Assembly (NCBI GenBank): GCA_030824495.1
Contig: JAVBXP010000048.1
Coordinates: 1 to 64,000 of the forward strand
Source: a bacterium
Lineage (GTDB): Bacteria > Pseudomonadota > Alphaproteobacteria > Caulobacterales > Caulobacteraceae
Direction of reading: 5' to 3'
Length of the DNA stretch: 64,000 nucleotides
Part shown: positions 35,675 through 43,833 of the stretch, in pieces
Numbering within the stretch: position 1 is the stretch's first letter
How the letters are laid out: each line of letters starts with the position of its first letter
Position numbers and translations under genes: made by a program
Notes under the pieces: model-generated
The model's input: the letters and a program-made list of their open reading frames with translations, nothing else
Told to the model about the DNA's origin: nothing
Databases searched by the model: none

Positions 35675-36607
35675 ATGCAGCCGCCCGACTGGGACAATAA
35701 TCCGTTCACGCGCTCGAGCCCCTGGGGACGTTTGCCGTCCCAGGGGCGGATGAGCATTGGCCCGCTGCCCAAGTCCACAGAAGGCGCCGAGCCGCAACCC
35801 GCGCCCGAGCCGCCTCCTGAGCCGCCGAGGCCGCCGTCCAAGTCGTTCTCGACCGCGCCGACGCGGCCGACCGGCATCCTCAGCGGCGGATCGCTGACGC
35901 CGCAGGGCGCGGCGCCCAGGCCCCTGGCCACCCGGCCGATGCCGGGCGCACGCACGGTGACGCCGCTTGCGACGCGTCCGATGCAAGGCGCGCCGCCCCC
36001 ACGCCCAGCGTCGCCTACGGCCACGCCTACGCCGGCGATGGCGCCGACACCCCTGGCGGCGCGCCGCGCCGCGCCAGCGCCCTCTCCCGCGCCTGTAGTC
36101 GCACCCGAGCCTGAGCTCGCGCCGATTTCGGTCGCCGCCCGAGCCCCCGCCAAGACCTCGCGCACGCCGATGATTGTCGGCTTCGGCGTGGGTCTCGCGG
36201 CCCTGGGCTGCTTGGCGGCTTTCTTCATGCTGACCAGCAAGGATGCGCCGGCCCCCGCCGCAATGGCTCCGCCGCCGACTGCCGCGCCCATCGTCTCAGA
36301 GCCGCCGCCAGCGGCGGTCGAAGCGCCAGTCCAGGCTGCGACGGAACCCGCGCCCTTGCCCCGCGCCGCCCCGCCCGAAAAGGCGGTTGTGTCCGCCGCC
36401 GCAGCCCCACGTCGCGAGGCGCCCAAACCCGCGGCCCAGCCGGTCGCAGTCGCCACGCCCCGACTGGACGTCCCGGCGCCAGCGCCGGCCCCCGCCCCGG
36501 TCCAGGCGACGATAGCGCCGCCGCCGAGCATCACCGCGCCGTCCTTCACGCCGCGCCCCGCCATGCCGGCAGATCCCGACGCGCCAATCGCCCTTCACCC
36601 GAACTGA
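35675..36607 (+). CDS. Proline/alanine-rich single-pass membrane protein
   Basis: 310 residues. A long Pro/Ala/Thr-rich N-terminal part (to about 165) contains repeated PLATRPM segments. One hydrophobic helix lies at about 166-190 (PMIVGFGVGLAALGCLAAFFML), and the C-terminal part is again Pro/Ala-rich. It has the layout of TonB-like or polar-scaffold linker proteins, with extended disordered arms on both sides of one membrane segment, but no TonB C-terminal domain is visible. Because low-complexity GC-rich DNA can leave long open frames by chance, confidence rests on the strong SD (GGAG) and the clean helix. Function is unknown. Confidence 0.65.
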   Translation: MQPPDWDNNPFTRSSPWGRLPSQGRMSIGPLPKSTEGAEPQPAPEPPPEPPRPPSKSFSTAPTRPTGILSGGSLTPQGAAPRPLATRPMPGARTVTPLATRPMQGAPPPRPASPTATPTPAMAPTPLAARRAAPAPSPAPVVAPEPELAPISVAARAPAKTSRTPMIVGFGVGLAALGCLAAFFMLTSKDAPAPAAMAPPPTAAPIVSEPPPAAVEAPVQAATEPAPLPRAAPPEKAVVSAAAAPRREAPKPAAQPVAVATPRLDVPAPAPAPAPVQATIAPPPSITAPSFTPRPAMPADPDAPIALHPN

Positions 36608-36649
36608 CGGCGCCCCTACAACGGTCCTAGCGAAAGCTGGGAGGCGCGC

Positions 36650-37720
36650 ATGAAGTCATTGTCCCTGGACGAGATCGAACCGTTGTTGACGGGCCAGGTC
36701 GATGTGCGCCGACGAAAGGACTCGCTGCAGCCGCTAAGGCTGCCGGTCGCCGAGCTTGGCTTCTACGACCCGTTCAACCGCTGGGTTGGATCCTGCGCAG
36801 CGGCCTGCCGCGTGCGGCTATCGACCACCTCGCGCAGCCTTCGGCTGACCGCCACCCAACGACTGCTGGCGCAGCCGGCGGGCGATGAGCGACGCGGCGC
36901 CTACGACCTCTATGTCGACGGGCAGCTGTTCGGCCGCTCGTATGGGGCAGGCGGCGCGGTGATCAATCTGGAAAGCGGCACGCTGGAGGGCGACGAGGCC
37001 TTCGCGATCGATTTCCAGGATCTGCCGGCCGGCGAAAAGGTCGTTGAACTCTGGCTACCGCAATCAGCGACGGTGTCGATCACCGGACTGGAGCTGGACG
37101 ATGGTGCCAGCGCGGCGCCGGCCGCCGATCCGCGTCCGCGCATCCTGTTCCACGGCAGTTCGATCACCCACTGCATGGAGGCGCAGGGCGCCAGCAACGG
37201 CTGGCCGGCGGTCGCCGCCCGTCTGGCAGGCTTTGATCATCTCAATCTTGGCTGGGCCGGCTCGTGCCTGCTCTCGGGCCAAGCCGCCCGCATCATCCGC
37301 GACACGCGCGCGGACGCCATCGTGCTGAAGCTGGGGATCAATGTGTTCGACGGCGGGCAACTGCGGGAACGGACCTTCCCGGATTCGGCCCACGCCATGA
37401 TCTCGATCATCCGAGAGCGGCACGAGAAGACGCCATTGGTCGTCGCCTCGCCGATCTACTCCCCGGGCCGGGAGGACGAGGGCTCGCTGGGCGGCCCCTC
37501 GCTGGTGCGGATGCGGCAATTGTTGCAGGACGTGGTCGCCGCGCGGGTGGCGGCGGGCGACGCCGCGATCCGCTACCTGGACGGGCTGTCGCTGTTCGGG
37601 GCGGCCGACGCGCATATGCTGCCCGACGACCTGCACCCGAACACCGAAGGTTATCGGCTGATGGGCGAGCGCTTCAACGCCCTGATGCTATCAGGCGATC
37701 AGCCCCTGATCAGGGCTTAG
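36650..37720 (+). CDS. SGNH/GDSL-family esterase with N-terminal beta domain
   Basis: 356 residues. An N-terminal beta-sandwich (about 1-150) precedes an SGNH hydrolase domain. The nucleophile block reads ILFHGSSITHC (Ser171), block III holds KLGINV, and the catalytic Asp-His pair is in DDLHPNTEGYRL. This two-domain layout is typical of carbohydrate esterases (CE2-like or related acetyl esterases) in Bacteroidetes and Proteobacteria. No signal peptide is present, so it is cytoplasmic or uses another route. GGGAGG precedes the ATG. Its 3' end overlaps the small minus-strand frame by 11 bases. Confidence 0.85.
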   Translation: MKSLSLDEIEPLLTGQVDVRRRKDSLQPLRLPVAELGFYDPFNRWVGSCAAACRVRLSTTSRSLRLTATQRLLAQPAGDERRGAYDLYVDGQLFGRSYGAGGAVINLESGTLEGDEAFAIDFQDLPAGEKVVELWLPQSATVSITGLELDDGASAAPAADPRPRILFHGSSITHCMEAQGASNGWPAVAARLAGFDHLNLGWAGSCLLSGQAARIIRDTRADAIVLKLGINVFDGGQLRERTFPDSAHAMISIIRERHEKTPLVVASPIYSPGREDEGSLGGPSLVRMRQLLQDVVAARVAAGDAAIRYLDGLSLFGAADAHMLPDDLHPNTEGYRLMGERFNALMLSGDQPLIRA

Positions 37721-37886
37721 CGCCCGACCAGGGCTTGGATTTCGCGGCCGACCGCGCAGAGGCGGCCTTCTCGCTGCGGTGGATGCCGCCTCTGTTGTTC
37801 AGGTTCGCATTGGCGAAGCCACCGGGACGGTGACGAAGGGCGGATATGGCGGGGGCGGCAGGCTTCTCGACGGTTTTTTCGTTCAT
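37710..37886 (-). CDS. Small basic hypothetical protein, 58 aa
   Basis: A short frame not called by length filters. ATG at 37886 is preceded by AAGGTG at suitable spacing. The product starts MNEKTVEKPAAPAISALRHR and has the middle FANANLNNRGGIHRSEKAA. Third codon positions are mostly G or C, as in local genes. It lies between the SGNH gene (converging, 11-base overlap) and the PEPxxWA gene upstream on the same strand (78-base gap). I do not recognise the family. It could be chance; the 186-base frame of another phase here is a poorer candidate. Confidence 0.4.
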   Translation of the reverse strand: MNEKTVEKPAAPAISALRHRPGGFANANLNNRGGIHRSEKAASARSAAKSKPWSGAKP

Positions 37887-37964
37887 TTCGGCACCTTAGC
37901 ACAGTTCCGGCGAAACTCAGCGCGAGGGGCGCAGATGCCCTCGCGCCGAGTCGCAGTCCCGTCC

Positions 37965-38612
37965 CTAGGCGAGGGCGACCAGGGTCCGGCGACGGGTGAC
38001 CCGGATGGCGCCTCCGGTCAGGCCAAAGCCGACGATCATCATCGCCCAGGCCGCCGGTTCCGGAACCGCCGAGACGCCGCCGAGCGAGAAGCTGGCCGAA
38101 CGGCCGTCATAGAACTGGCTAGGCTGGAAGAAATTCCCCTGGTGATAGAGCTTGCCGCCCGGGTCGGCATAGGCGGGAATTCCAAGACCGTTCGCGTTGT
38201 AGAAGCTGATGTCGTAGCTGCCGGCGTCGAGGGCCAAGGCGCCGATGTCGAAGGTCACCAGCTTGATGAAATCGGTCTGGGTGTCGGTCAGCAAATAGTT
38301 CGCCGCACTAATGGTGAAGTCGGCGATCGCGGTCCCCGGCAAAGCCCCATTCAGATTGAAGAACCCGACATTGGTCGAGCCGCCCGGCGAGAAGCGGGTG
38401 TCGATGGCGAAGGTCACCGAATTGATGGTGGAGTCCGCGGCCAGTTCGAAGGTGTCGTAGATCCGGAACGGCAGGAACGCGTTGCAACTGCTGCAATAGC
38501 TGGCCTGGACGGGCACAGCCGTCAGGTCGGGAATGGATTGAAAGAGCGTCGCGGCGTTGGCCGACGATGCGGTGGCCAACGCCAAGGCGGCGGCGGCGAT
38601 TATCGACTTCAT
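37965..38612 (-). CDS. PEPxxWA-CTERM sorted exported protein, 215 aa
   Basis: The ATG at 38612 gives a signal peptide ending SSANAAT. The mature part is a beta-sandwich-like domain with TINSVTFAIDTRFSPGGSTNVGFF and two cysteines at ASYCSSCNAF. The C-terminus carries VPEPAAWAMMIVGFGLTGGAIRVTRRR, the PEPxxWA sorting signal. It is likely exported and processed by an exosortase. The extension in frame to 38714 has poor coding character. It is one of three PEPxxWA proteins in the window. Role unknown; such proteins are often tied to exopolysaccharide or surface structure. Confidence 0.88.
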   Translation of the reverse strand: MKSIIAAAALALATASSANAATLFQSIPDLTAVPVQASYCSSCNAFLPFRIYDTFELAADSTINSVTFAIDTRFSPGGSTNVGFFNLNGALPGTAIADFTISAANYLLTDTQTDFIKLVTFDIGALALDAGSYDISFYNANGLGIPAYADPGGKLYHQGNFFQPSQFYDGRSASFSLGGVSAVPEPAAWAMMIVGFGLTGGAIRVTRRRTLVALA

Positions 38613-38736
38613 TGTGAGACCCCGATGAAACCGGCCGACAAATCGCCGGCCGTTGGGGTTACGGGCGCGCGGAAGGAGCGGACGCAAAGTCCGCCCACGC
38701 GCCTCCAGTTTCACCCGGCGCGCGAGGAAACCGCCA

Positions 38737-40131
38737 TCAAACGCCGAACAACTCCTTCAGATAGGGGTTCAGCAGGCGGCCATCGGGGTCGAGGCGCCGA
38801 CGCACCTCCAGGAAATCGTTCCAGTTCGGATAGAGCAGCGCCAGTTCGCGCGCCTTGAGGCTGTGCAGCTTTCCCCAATGCGGGCGGCCGCCATACTTCA
38901 GGAAAATCGGCTGGATGAGTTCGAACAAGAAGTCATAGTCATCCTTGTAGTGGCAATGGACGGCGACCGAGCCGCGCGGCCCGCCCTGGAACGGTGAAAG
39001 CCACACGTCGTCGGCGGCGATGCGCCGGACTTCGATCGGAAAGAATACGTCGGGGCGTTTGGCCTCGATGGTCTCCACGACCTCCTTCAGCGCGGTCAGA
39101 TGGTTCTCGACCGGCAGGTGATATTCCATTTCGTTGAACCGCACCGGGCGTTCGGTCGAGAGCAGCTTCCAGCCCTGGCCGATGGCCTCCTCCGGCTCGG
39201 CCGAACCCAACAGCGCCTCGGCGGCGGACTTGCGCAGCGGCGCGGAGAACCTGGTCAGGTTTCGCAGTTGCTTCAGCACCTCCAGGAAGGCGCTGTCGGT
39301 GTCGGGACCACGCGGCTTGGCCTGGGCGTCGGTCTCGTCATGCGAGATGTTGGCGGCCAGGCCGGTGAACGGCACGGCGTAGAACTCGAAATTCCGGTGC
39401 TTGGCCCAGCGCTCCTCGGCCTTGGCCAAGGCCTCCTCGAGGGGTTCGACCCAGACCCGGCGATGCAGGTTGCGGTTGGCGATGGTCTTCAGGCGCGCCT
39501 GGGTGATGACGCCGAGCGCGCCGAGCGAAACCCGGGCCGCCTGGAAGATGTCGGGGTTCTGTCTCGCATCGCACTCAATGACCTCGCCGGAGACCGTGGC
39601 CAGCCGCAGGGCGGTGACGTCGCCGTGGATCGCCTGGATCGTCGCGCCCGTCCCATGGGTGGCGGTGCCCAGGCAGCCGCCCAGCGACTGCTTGTTGATA
39701 TCGGGCAGATTGGCCATGGCGCGGCCGCGCTCAGCCAGGGCGGGGCCAAGAACGCCCAGCCGGGTTCCGGCCCACACCACCGCCTCGTCACCCTGCCAAC
39801 CGGACACCCCGGCGATATTGTCCAAGGTCATCAAGGCGCCGTCGGTGGGCACGAGGGCGGTGAAGGAATGACCGGCGCCAGCGACCCGGACGGGGGCCTT
39901 CGAGGTCTGCAACACGGCGACCACGCCTGCCTCGTCGCGCGGCGCGCTGCGCACGGCCGGATAGGCGTAGGCGATGCCCGACCAGTTTCGCCACAGCAGA
40001 TGGTTCTGGCCATCGACGCTGGGCGGCGCCGGCGGCTCAGGCTTGTCTCGGCTGGCGAGATAGACCCCGCCGCCCGCCGCGACGATCACACTAGCTCCCC
40101 CGGCGACCATAGCTGTCCGGCGCGAGATCAT
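38737..40131 (-). CDS. FAD-linked D-arabinono-1,4-lactone oxidase family protein, Tat-type export
   Basis: 464 residues. The N-terminus (MISRRTAMVAGGASVIV) fits a twin-arginine signal or anchor. The FAD-binding VAO fold (about 55-235) has GAGHSF with His88 at the position that carries covalent FAD in this family, and LGGCLGTATHGTG. The C-terminal ALO domain has the conserved HWGK (GRPHWGKLHSL) and ends NPYLKELFG. Family members oxidise aldonolactones or alditols. The stop overlaps the start of a cytochrome c lipoprotein gene by 4 bases, which suggests that electrons go to a periplasmic cytochrome rather than to oxygen. The substrate is not determined. Confidence 0.9.
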   Translation of the reverse strand: MISRRTAMVAGGASVIVAAGGGVYLASRDKPEPPAPPSVDGQNHLLWRNWSGIAYAYPAVRSAPRDEAGVVAVLQTSKAPVRVAGAGHSFTALVPTDGALMTLDNIAGVSGWQGDEAVVWAGTRLGVLGPALAERGRAMANLPDINKQSLGGCLGTATHGTGATIQAIHGDVTALRLATVSGEVIECDARQNPDIFQAARVSLGALGVITQARLKTIANRNLHRRVWVEPLEEALAKAEERWAKHRNFEFYAVPFTGLAANISHDETDAQAKPRGPDTDSAFLEVLKQLRNLTRFSAPLRKSAAEALLGSAEPEEAIGQGWKLLSTERPVRFNEMEYHLPVENHLTALKEVVETIEAKRPDVFFPIEVRRIAADDVWLSPFQGGPRGSVAVHCHYKDDYDFLFELIQPIFLKYGGRPHWGKLHSLKARELALLYPNWNDFLEVRRRLDPDGRLLNPYLKELFGV

Positions 40132-40475
40132 TGCTGGTCATCCTTGCCGGCCATGAAGCGGGTCAGGGCCTTGAAGTCAGCGGGGGTGCAGGAAGCGCAT
40201 TGCCCCATGGCGGGCATGGCCTTGTAGCCTTGAACCACATGATCGAGCAGCACCGCCTCGCCCTGTCTCCAGCGCGGCGCCCAGGCCTTGGCGTCATGCA
40301 CCAGAGGTGCGCCGGAATCAGCAACGACATGGCAGGCCTTGCACGACCCGGCATAGAGTTCAGCCAGGCGCGGATCGGCGGGCGTGAGACTGGCAGGATC
40401 GGCCGGCGGCCCCGGCTGCGGCGCGCAGGCGGCAAGGATCAGGCTGGCTGCGACCAGCGAGACAAAATGGTTCAA
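40128..40475 (-). CDS. c-type cytochrome, lipoprotein (cytochrome c5-like)
   Basis: 115 residues. A lipoprotein signal ends LAAC (Cys17). One haem site CKACH (Cys45, Cys48, His49) and an axial Met candidate in KAMPAMGQC (Met87 or Met90) are present. Two further cysteines (QCASC) resemble those of c5-type cytochromes. The gene precedes the lactone oxidase and overlaps it by 4 bases (ATGA), so the two are co-translated and probably form a dehydrogenase/electron-acceptor pair at the periplasmic face. It could deliver electrons to a terminal oxidase. Confidence 0.92.
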   Translation of the reverse strand: MNHFVSLVAASLILAACAPQPGPPADPASLTPADPRLAELYAGSCKACHVVADSGAPLVHDAKAWAPRWRQGEAVLLDHVVQGYKAMPAMGQCASCTPADFKALTRFMAGKDDQQ

Positions 40476-40505
40476 GCGTCCTCCCCCAAGGCGGCTTCGT
40501 CGTTT

Positions 40506-40820
40506 TTAGATGTGTAGCGCCGCCCGATAATCTGGATGCACCAGGTCGTGATATTCCGGGTGGCGGGTGATGAAGCCGGCCACGAACGGACAGGTCGGGA
40601 TCACCTTCTCTCCCCGCTCACGCGCGAAGGCCATGGCGGCCCGCACCAGCTTGCCGCCGACGCCCTTGCCTTCAAAGGCCGGCGGGACCTCGGTGTGCGG
40701 GAACAGAATGCCGGTCTTCAGCAACCGGTACTCCGCATAGGCCACGTCGTCGCCTACCCGCACTTCGAAGCGCCCATCGGCCTCATTGTTCACGACCTCA
40801 AGGTCATCCGTCCCGGCCAT
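40506..40820 (-). CDS. GNAT-fold acetyltransferase, YidJ/COG2388 type
   Basis: 104 residues. It has the compact GNAT-like fold of the COG2388 group: FEVRVGDDVAYAEYRLL, FPHTEVPPAFEGKGVGGKLVRAAMAFA (acetyl-CoA loop), VIPTCPFVAGFITRHPEY. The start ATG at 40820 is chosen because GGAG lies 6 bases before it; earlier in-frame ATG and GTG at 40832 and 40838 contain or abut that site. Substrates of this group are poorly known. It follows the alpha/beta hydrolase on the same strand (58-base gap), and precedes the cytochrome gene by 30 bases, so readthrough is possible. Confidence 0.85.
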   Translation of the reverse strand: MAGTDDLEVVNNEADGRFEVRVGDDVAYAEYRLLKTGILFPHTEVPPAFEGKGVGGKLVRAAMAFARERGEKVIPTCPFVAGFITRHPEYHDLVHPDYRAALHI

Positions 40821-40826
40821 GCCAAG

Positions 40827-40830
40827 CTCC
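40827..40830 (-). promoter_or_regulatory. Shine-Dalgarno that decides the small GNAT start
   Basis: GGAG on the minus strand, 6 bases before ATG 40820; it overlaps the earlier in-frame ATG at 40832, arguing against that start. Confidence 0.55.
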
Positions 40831-40878
40831 ATTTTCACTGAAGCTCAGGACATCACGCGGGACGGCGAAGCGCAAACC

Positions 40879-41655
40879 TCATCCCAACCGGCCGATCGCC
40901 TCGACCACGGCAGGCGTCTTCTCGACGATGACCATGTGACCCGCCTCAGGAATGGACACCAGTACGGAACCGGCGATCCCCTTCTTGAAGCCGTGCGCGT
41001 AGAAGGGCGGCGTGAGCCGGTCGCTGTCGCCCCAGACAATCACTGTCTTGGCCTTGATCCGGTAGAGCCGGTCGACCAGGCCGCGCTCCGGGATCGGGAA
41101 CAGGATGCGGCCGGCCATGCCGAGTTGGCGGGCGTTGTTGACCAGATAGGTCTGCAGGAAGTTCGGGTCCTCGACATTGCGCCCCGCTGTCAGCATGGCC
41201 GCGCCGGCCACCGCGTCGTGGAACAGGATCTGCGGCATTTCGAACGGCAGCAGCGAGAAGATGTCGGCGATGGGGTGATCGTCGTCCCAGAGGCCGGCCG
41301 GGCAAATCAGCGCCAGCCGCGAGACGTCGTTGGGCGCCACGGCCGCCATCTCGGCGGCGATCATGCCGCCCATCGAATGGCCGACAAGGATCGGATCCTT
41401 CAGCCCCAGCGCCTCGATCACGTCCCAGGTGTGGAGCGTGAAATCAAGCATGTCGCGGATGGTCGGCGCTTCCTCGCTGTCCCCATAGCCTGGGATCAAG
41501 GGGGCGTAGACATGATGCTTGGCGGCCAGGGCGGCGAGGAACGGATCCTCCGCCGTGACGCCGCCAGCGCCGTGCAGATAGACAAGGTCGGGACCGGTCC
41601 CGCCTTCGAAGTAGCGGACCGGGACGTGACGGGTCTGGACGGTTTTCAGTTCCAT
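40879..41655 (-). CDS. Alpha/beta hydrolase (meta-cleavage-product-hydrolase-like)
   Basis: 258 residues. Oxyanion loop LHGAGG, nucleophile Ser94 in VGHSMGG, acid in WGDSDRLTPP and histidine in EAGHMVIVEKTP. This pattern is shared by C-C bond hydrolases and epoxide- or ester-cleaving enzymes of catabolic pathways. It starts 14 bases after the stop of the luciferase-like monooxygenase gene on the same strand, so the two form a likely operon: an oxygenase followed by a hydrolase. The substrate is unknown. A simple esterase cannot be ruled out. Confidence 0.88.
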   Translation of the reverse strand: MELKTVQTRHVPVRYFEGGTGPDLVYLHGAGGVTAEDPFLAALAAKHHVYAPLIPGYGDSEEAPTIRDMLDFTLHTWDVIEALGLKDPILVGHSMGGMIAAEMAAVAPNDVSRLALICPAGLWDDDHPIADIFSLLPFEMPQILFHDAVAGAAMLTAGRNVEDPNFLQTYLVNNARQLGMAGRILFPIPERGLVDRLYRIKAKTVIVWGDSDRLTPPFYAHGFKKGIAGSVLVSIPEAGHMVIVEKTPAVVEAIGRLG

Positions 41656-41669
41656 GTTTCCCCCTCCCC

Positions 41670-42944
41670 TTACGCGTAGGTCTTGGCGAGCGAGGCGCTG
41701 GTCGGGAATTCGCCCGGCAACGAGCCGGAGGTCACCCGGTTCTCCAGCGGCTTGGCCCAGAACCGGTCATCGTCGGCGAAGTCCGGGAACATATTGCGCA
41801 GCTTGGGCATCACCTTCTCGGCGAACAGCCGGGTCGAGTACATGCACTTGTCGGCCGGCATGTTCCCGACATGCATCAGGCAGAAGATATTGCCGACGTT
41901 CAGGCCCTTGATCAGGTCTTCCATCCGTTGACGGACGGTTTCGGGACTACCGGCGATGATGTGCCCCTGCTCGACCAGATCCTTCCAGGTCAGCTCGGTG
42001 TAGCCGCCGCCCTTGGGCGGGGCGTACTGCGAGAGCGCGCCAGACTGAATGGTCTTGATGGTCCGGTAGCCCGGCGCGTCGGCGAAGCCAGGATAGACGT
42101 GCAGGCAGCGATTGTAGAAATAGCTGACGTGTTCGGAATAGAGCCGCTCAGCTTCCTCGTCGGTCTCGGCCACCAGGATGGTCTGGGCGAAACCGGCGCG
42201 ATAGGGCGACTTGTCAGGCGCGCCGCGCTCCTCGACCCGGTCCCAATAGCCCTGCATCAGCGCCTTGGCCCGGAGGTAGCCGGAGAAGCTGAGGTAGGAA
42301 TACGAATAGGTGTTGTCGATGCAGAAGTCGTAGGTCTCGACCGAACCGCCGCCGGGGATGTGCACCGGGGGATGGGGCTGCTGGATCGGACGCGGCCAGA
42401 TGTTGACGTGCCGCAGCTTGTTGTAGCGCCCGTTCCAGGCGAACGGGTCGCGCGTGGTCCAGGCCTTGATGATCAGGTCGTGGGCTTCCTGGTATTTCTC
42501 GCGCGTCAGGGATGGGATCTGCCCGTAACAATAGTTGGTGTCCATCGAGGTCCCTACCGGGAACCCCGCCACTAGCCGCCCGCCGGAAATGCAGTCCAGC
42601 ATGGCGAATTCCTCGGCCACGCGGACCGGCGGATTGTAGAGCGCGATGGAGTTGCCAAGCACGACGATGGCGGCGTTCTTGGTGCGACGCGCGAGGCCGG
42701 CGGCGATGATGTTGGGGCTGGGCATGATGCCGTAGCCGTTCTGGTGGTGCTCGTTCACCCCAACCCCGTCGAAGCCGAGCGTATCGGCGTATTCGAGCAG
42801 GTCCATATAGGTGTTGTAGACCTCATGGCTCTTGGCCGGGTCGAACAGCCGCTGGTCGATATCGACCCAGACCGACCGGTTCTTCTCCCGGAAATCGTCC
42901 GGCAGATACGGCCATGGCATCAGGTTGAACCAGGTGAACTTCAT
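41670..42944 (-). CDS. Luciferase-like (LLM) flavin-dependent monooxygenase
   Basis: 424 residues, starting MKFTWFNLMPWPYLPDDF. The TIM-barrel LLM fold shows GVNEHHQNGYG near residue 75, ALYNPPVRVAEEFAMLDCISGGRLVAGFPVGT, and IAGSPETVRQRMEDLI at the C-terminal side, all typical of F420- or FMN-dependent LLM oxidoreductases. The ATG at 42944 follows GGGAGGAGC. LLM enzymes oxidise varied substrates: aldehydes, sulfonates, terpenes, nitriles. It is followed by the alpha/beta hydrolase, fitting a two-step oxidation-hydrolysis. The extension to 43001 is not used. Confidence 0.9.
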   Translation of the reverse strand: MKFTWFNLMPWPYLPDDFREKNRSVWVDIDQRLFDPAKSHEVYNTYMDLLEYADTLGFDGVGVNEHHQNGYGIMPSPNIIAAGLARRTKNAAIVVLGNSIALYNPPVRVAEEFAMLDCISGGRLVAGFPVGTSMDTNYCYGQIPSLTREKYQEAHDLIIKAWTTRDPFAWNGRYNKLRHVNIWPRPIQQPHPPVHIPGGGSVETYDFCIDNTYSYSYLSFSGYLRAKALMQGYWDRVEERGAPDKSPYRAGFAQTILVAETDEEAERLYSEHVSYFYNRCLHVYPGFADAPGYRTIKTIQSGALSQYAPPKGGGYTELTWKDLVEQGHIIAGSPETVRQRMEDLIKGLNVGNIFCLMHVGNMPADKCMYSTRLFAEKVMPKLRNMFPDFADDDRFWAKPLENRVTSGSLPGEFPTSASLAKTYA

Positions 42945-43092
42945 CGCTTGCTCCTCCCATGCCGCCTCTATCGGGCGGTCAGGTGAACGACGATAAGCCA
43001 AATGCCTCCGGCGCCAAGCGATAAGCGGCGGCGAGATATCCCAAAGAAAATCTGATCAACGGCCCCCTTCCAATCAACCGACACAAAGATAT

Positions 43093-43105
43093 ATTGATAA
43101 TCAAT
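43093..43105. promoter_or_regulatory. Candidate Fur-like operator, ATTGATAATCAAT
   Basis: A perfect 13-base palindrome (ATTGAT-A-ATCAAT) 19 bases before the DUF2061 start and in an AT-rich promoter region. It resembles the core of Fur boxes (GATAAT hexamers). The arms are separated by a single base, so it is not an FNR/FixK site (which has TTGAT-N4-ATCAA). Confidence 0.45.
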
Positions 43106-43124
43106 CGCAACTAGGTAATCAGCC

Positions 43125-43349
43125 ATGCACACGGCCAAGAAGACCTTCAGCTACAGCATGATGCACCTTGTGGTAGCCATCACCGTCGCCTACGCGCTAA
43201 CTCGCGACTGGCGTGCGGCCTTGGCGATCGGGATGATCGAGCCGATCTTCCAGACCATCGCCTTCGCACTGCACGAACGCGCCTGGGCGCGGATCGAGGC
43301 CAAGGGAACTTCGCCCAAGGACGCCCGTTTGGCGGGCGTCGAAGCTTAA
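43125..43349 (+). CDS. DUF2061 membrane protein, 74 aa
   Basis: Two hydrophobic stretches are present: HLVVAITVAYALT and RAALAIGMIEPIFQTIAFAL. The pattern, including TFSYSMMHLVVAI, matches the small DUF2061 family of integral membrane proteins. Family function is unknown. It is followed after 16 bases by dps, so both are likely one transcript under the palindrome at 43093-43105. The short gap between SD-like sequence and ATG is ordinary. Confidence 0.88.
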   Translation: MHTAKKTFSYSMMHLVVAITVAYALTRDWRAALAIGMIEPIFQTIAFALHERAWARIEAKGTSPKDARLAGVEA

Positions 43350-43365
43350 GAATGGGAGCTATGAG

Positions 43366-43833
43366 ATGAGCGTGAACGCCGGACCCAGCGCCAAGGACCG
43401 CAAGGCGGTTGCAGAAGGTCTGTCGAAGCTGCTGGCCGACAGCTACGCGGTCTATCTGAAGACCCATGGCTACCATTGGAACGTTCGGGGGCCGAACTTC
43501 TCCCAGCTCCATTCGCTGTTCATGGCCCAGTACACCGAGATGTGGACGGCCATCGACGAAGTCGCCGAGCGCATCCGCGCCCTGGGTGAATTGGCCCCGC
43601 AGGGCTACGGCGCCTTTAGCAATCTGTCGGCGATCAAGGACGGCGATCCGTCGAAGAACGCCGAGGCCATGCTCAAGGATCTGATTGAGAGCCACGAGAC
43701 CCTGATCGCCACGCTCTACGCCAGCCTGCCGGCGGCGCAGGAAGCGGGCGACGAAGTCAGCGCGAGCCTGATTTCAGATCGCCTGACCGCTCACGAGAAG
43801 CATGTCTGGATGCTGCGCTCTTCGCTAGGCTAG
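43366..43833 (+). CDS. dps: Dps DNA-protecting ferritin-like protein
   Basis: 155 residues of the Dps family. The ferroxidase ligands are visible: His near residue 37 in THGYHWNVRGPNF and the segment TAIDEVAERIR, with the following D and E. Dps forms a dodecamer that stores iron and shields DNA from peroxide. GGGAGC precedes the ATG. It overlaps the converging SGNH gene by 4 bases. Its linkage to DUF2061 and the Fur-like box upstream suggests iron or peroxide control. Confidence 0.95.
   Translation: MSVNAGPSAKDRKAVAEGLSKLLADSYAVYLKTHGYHWNVRGPNFSQLHSLFMAQYTEMWTAIDEVAERIRALGELAPQGYGAFSNLSAIKDGDPSKNAEAMLKDLIESHETLIATLYASLPAAQEAGDEVSASLISDRLTAHEKHVWMLRSSLG

Noticed and set aside
35675..36607. 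A TonB homologue
   Set aside because: Pro-rich arms and one helix match superficially, but the C-terminal TonB domain is absent.
43093..43105. An FNR/FixK site before DUF2061
   Set aside because: FNR boxes have four bases between TTGAT and ATCAA; here only one base separates them.
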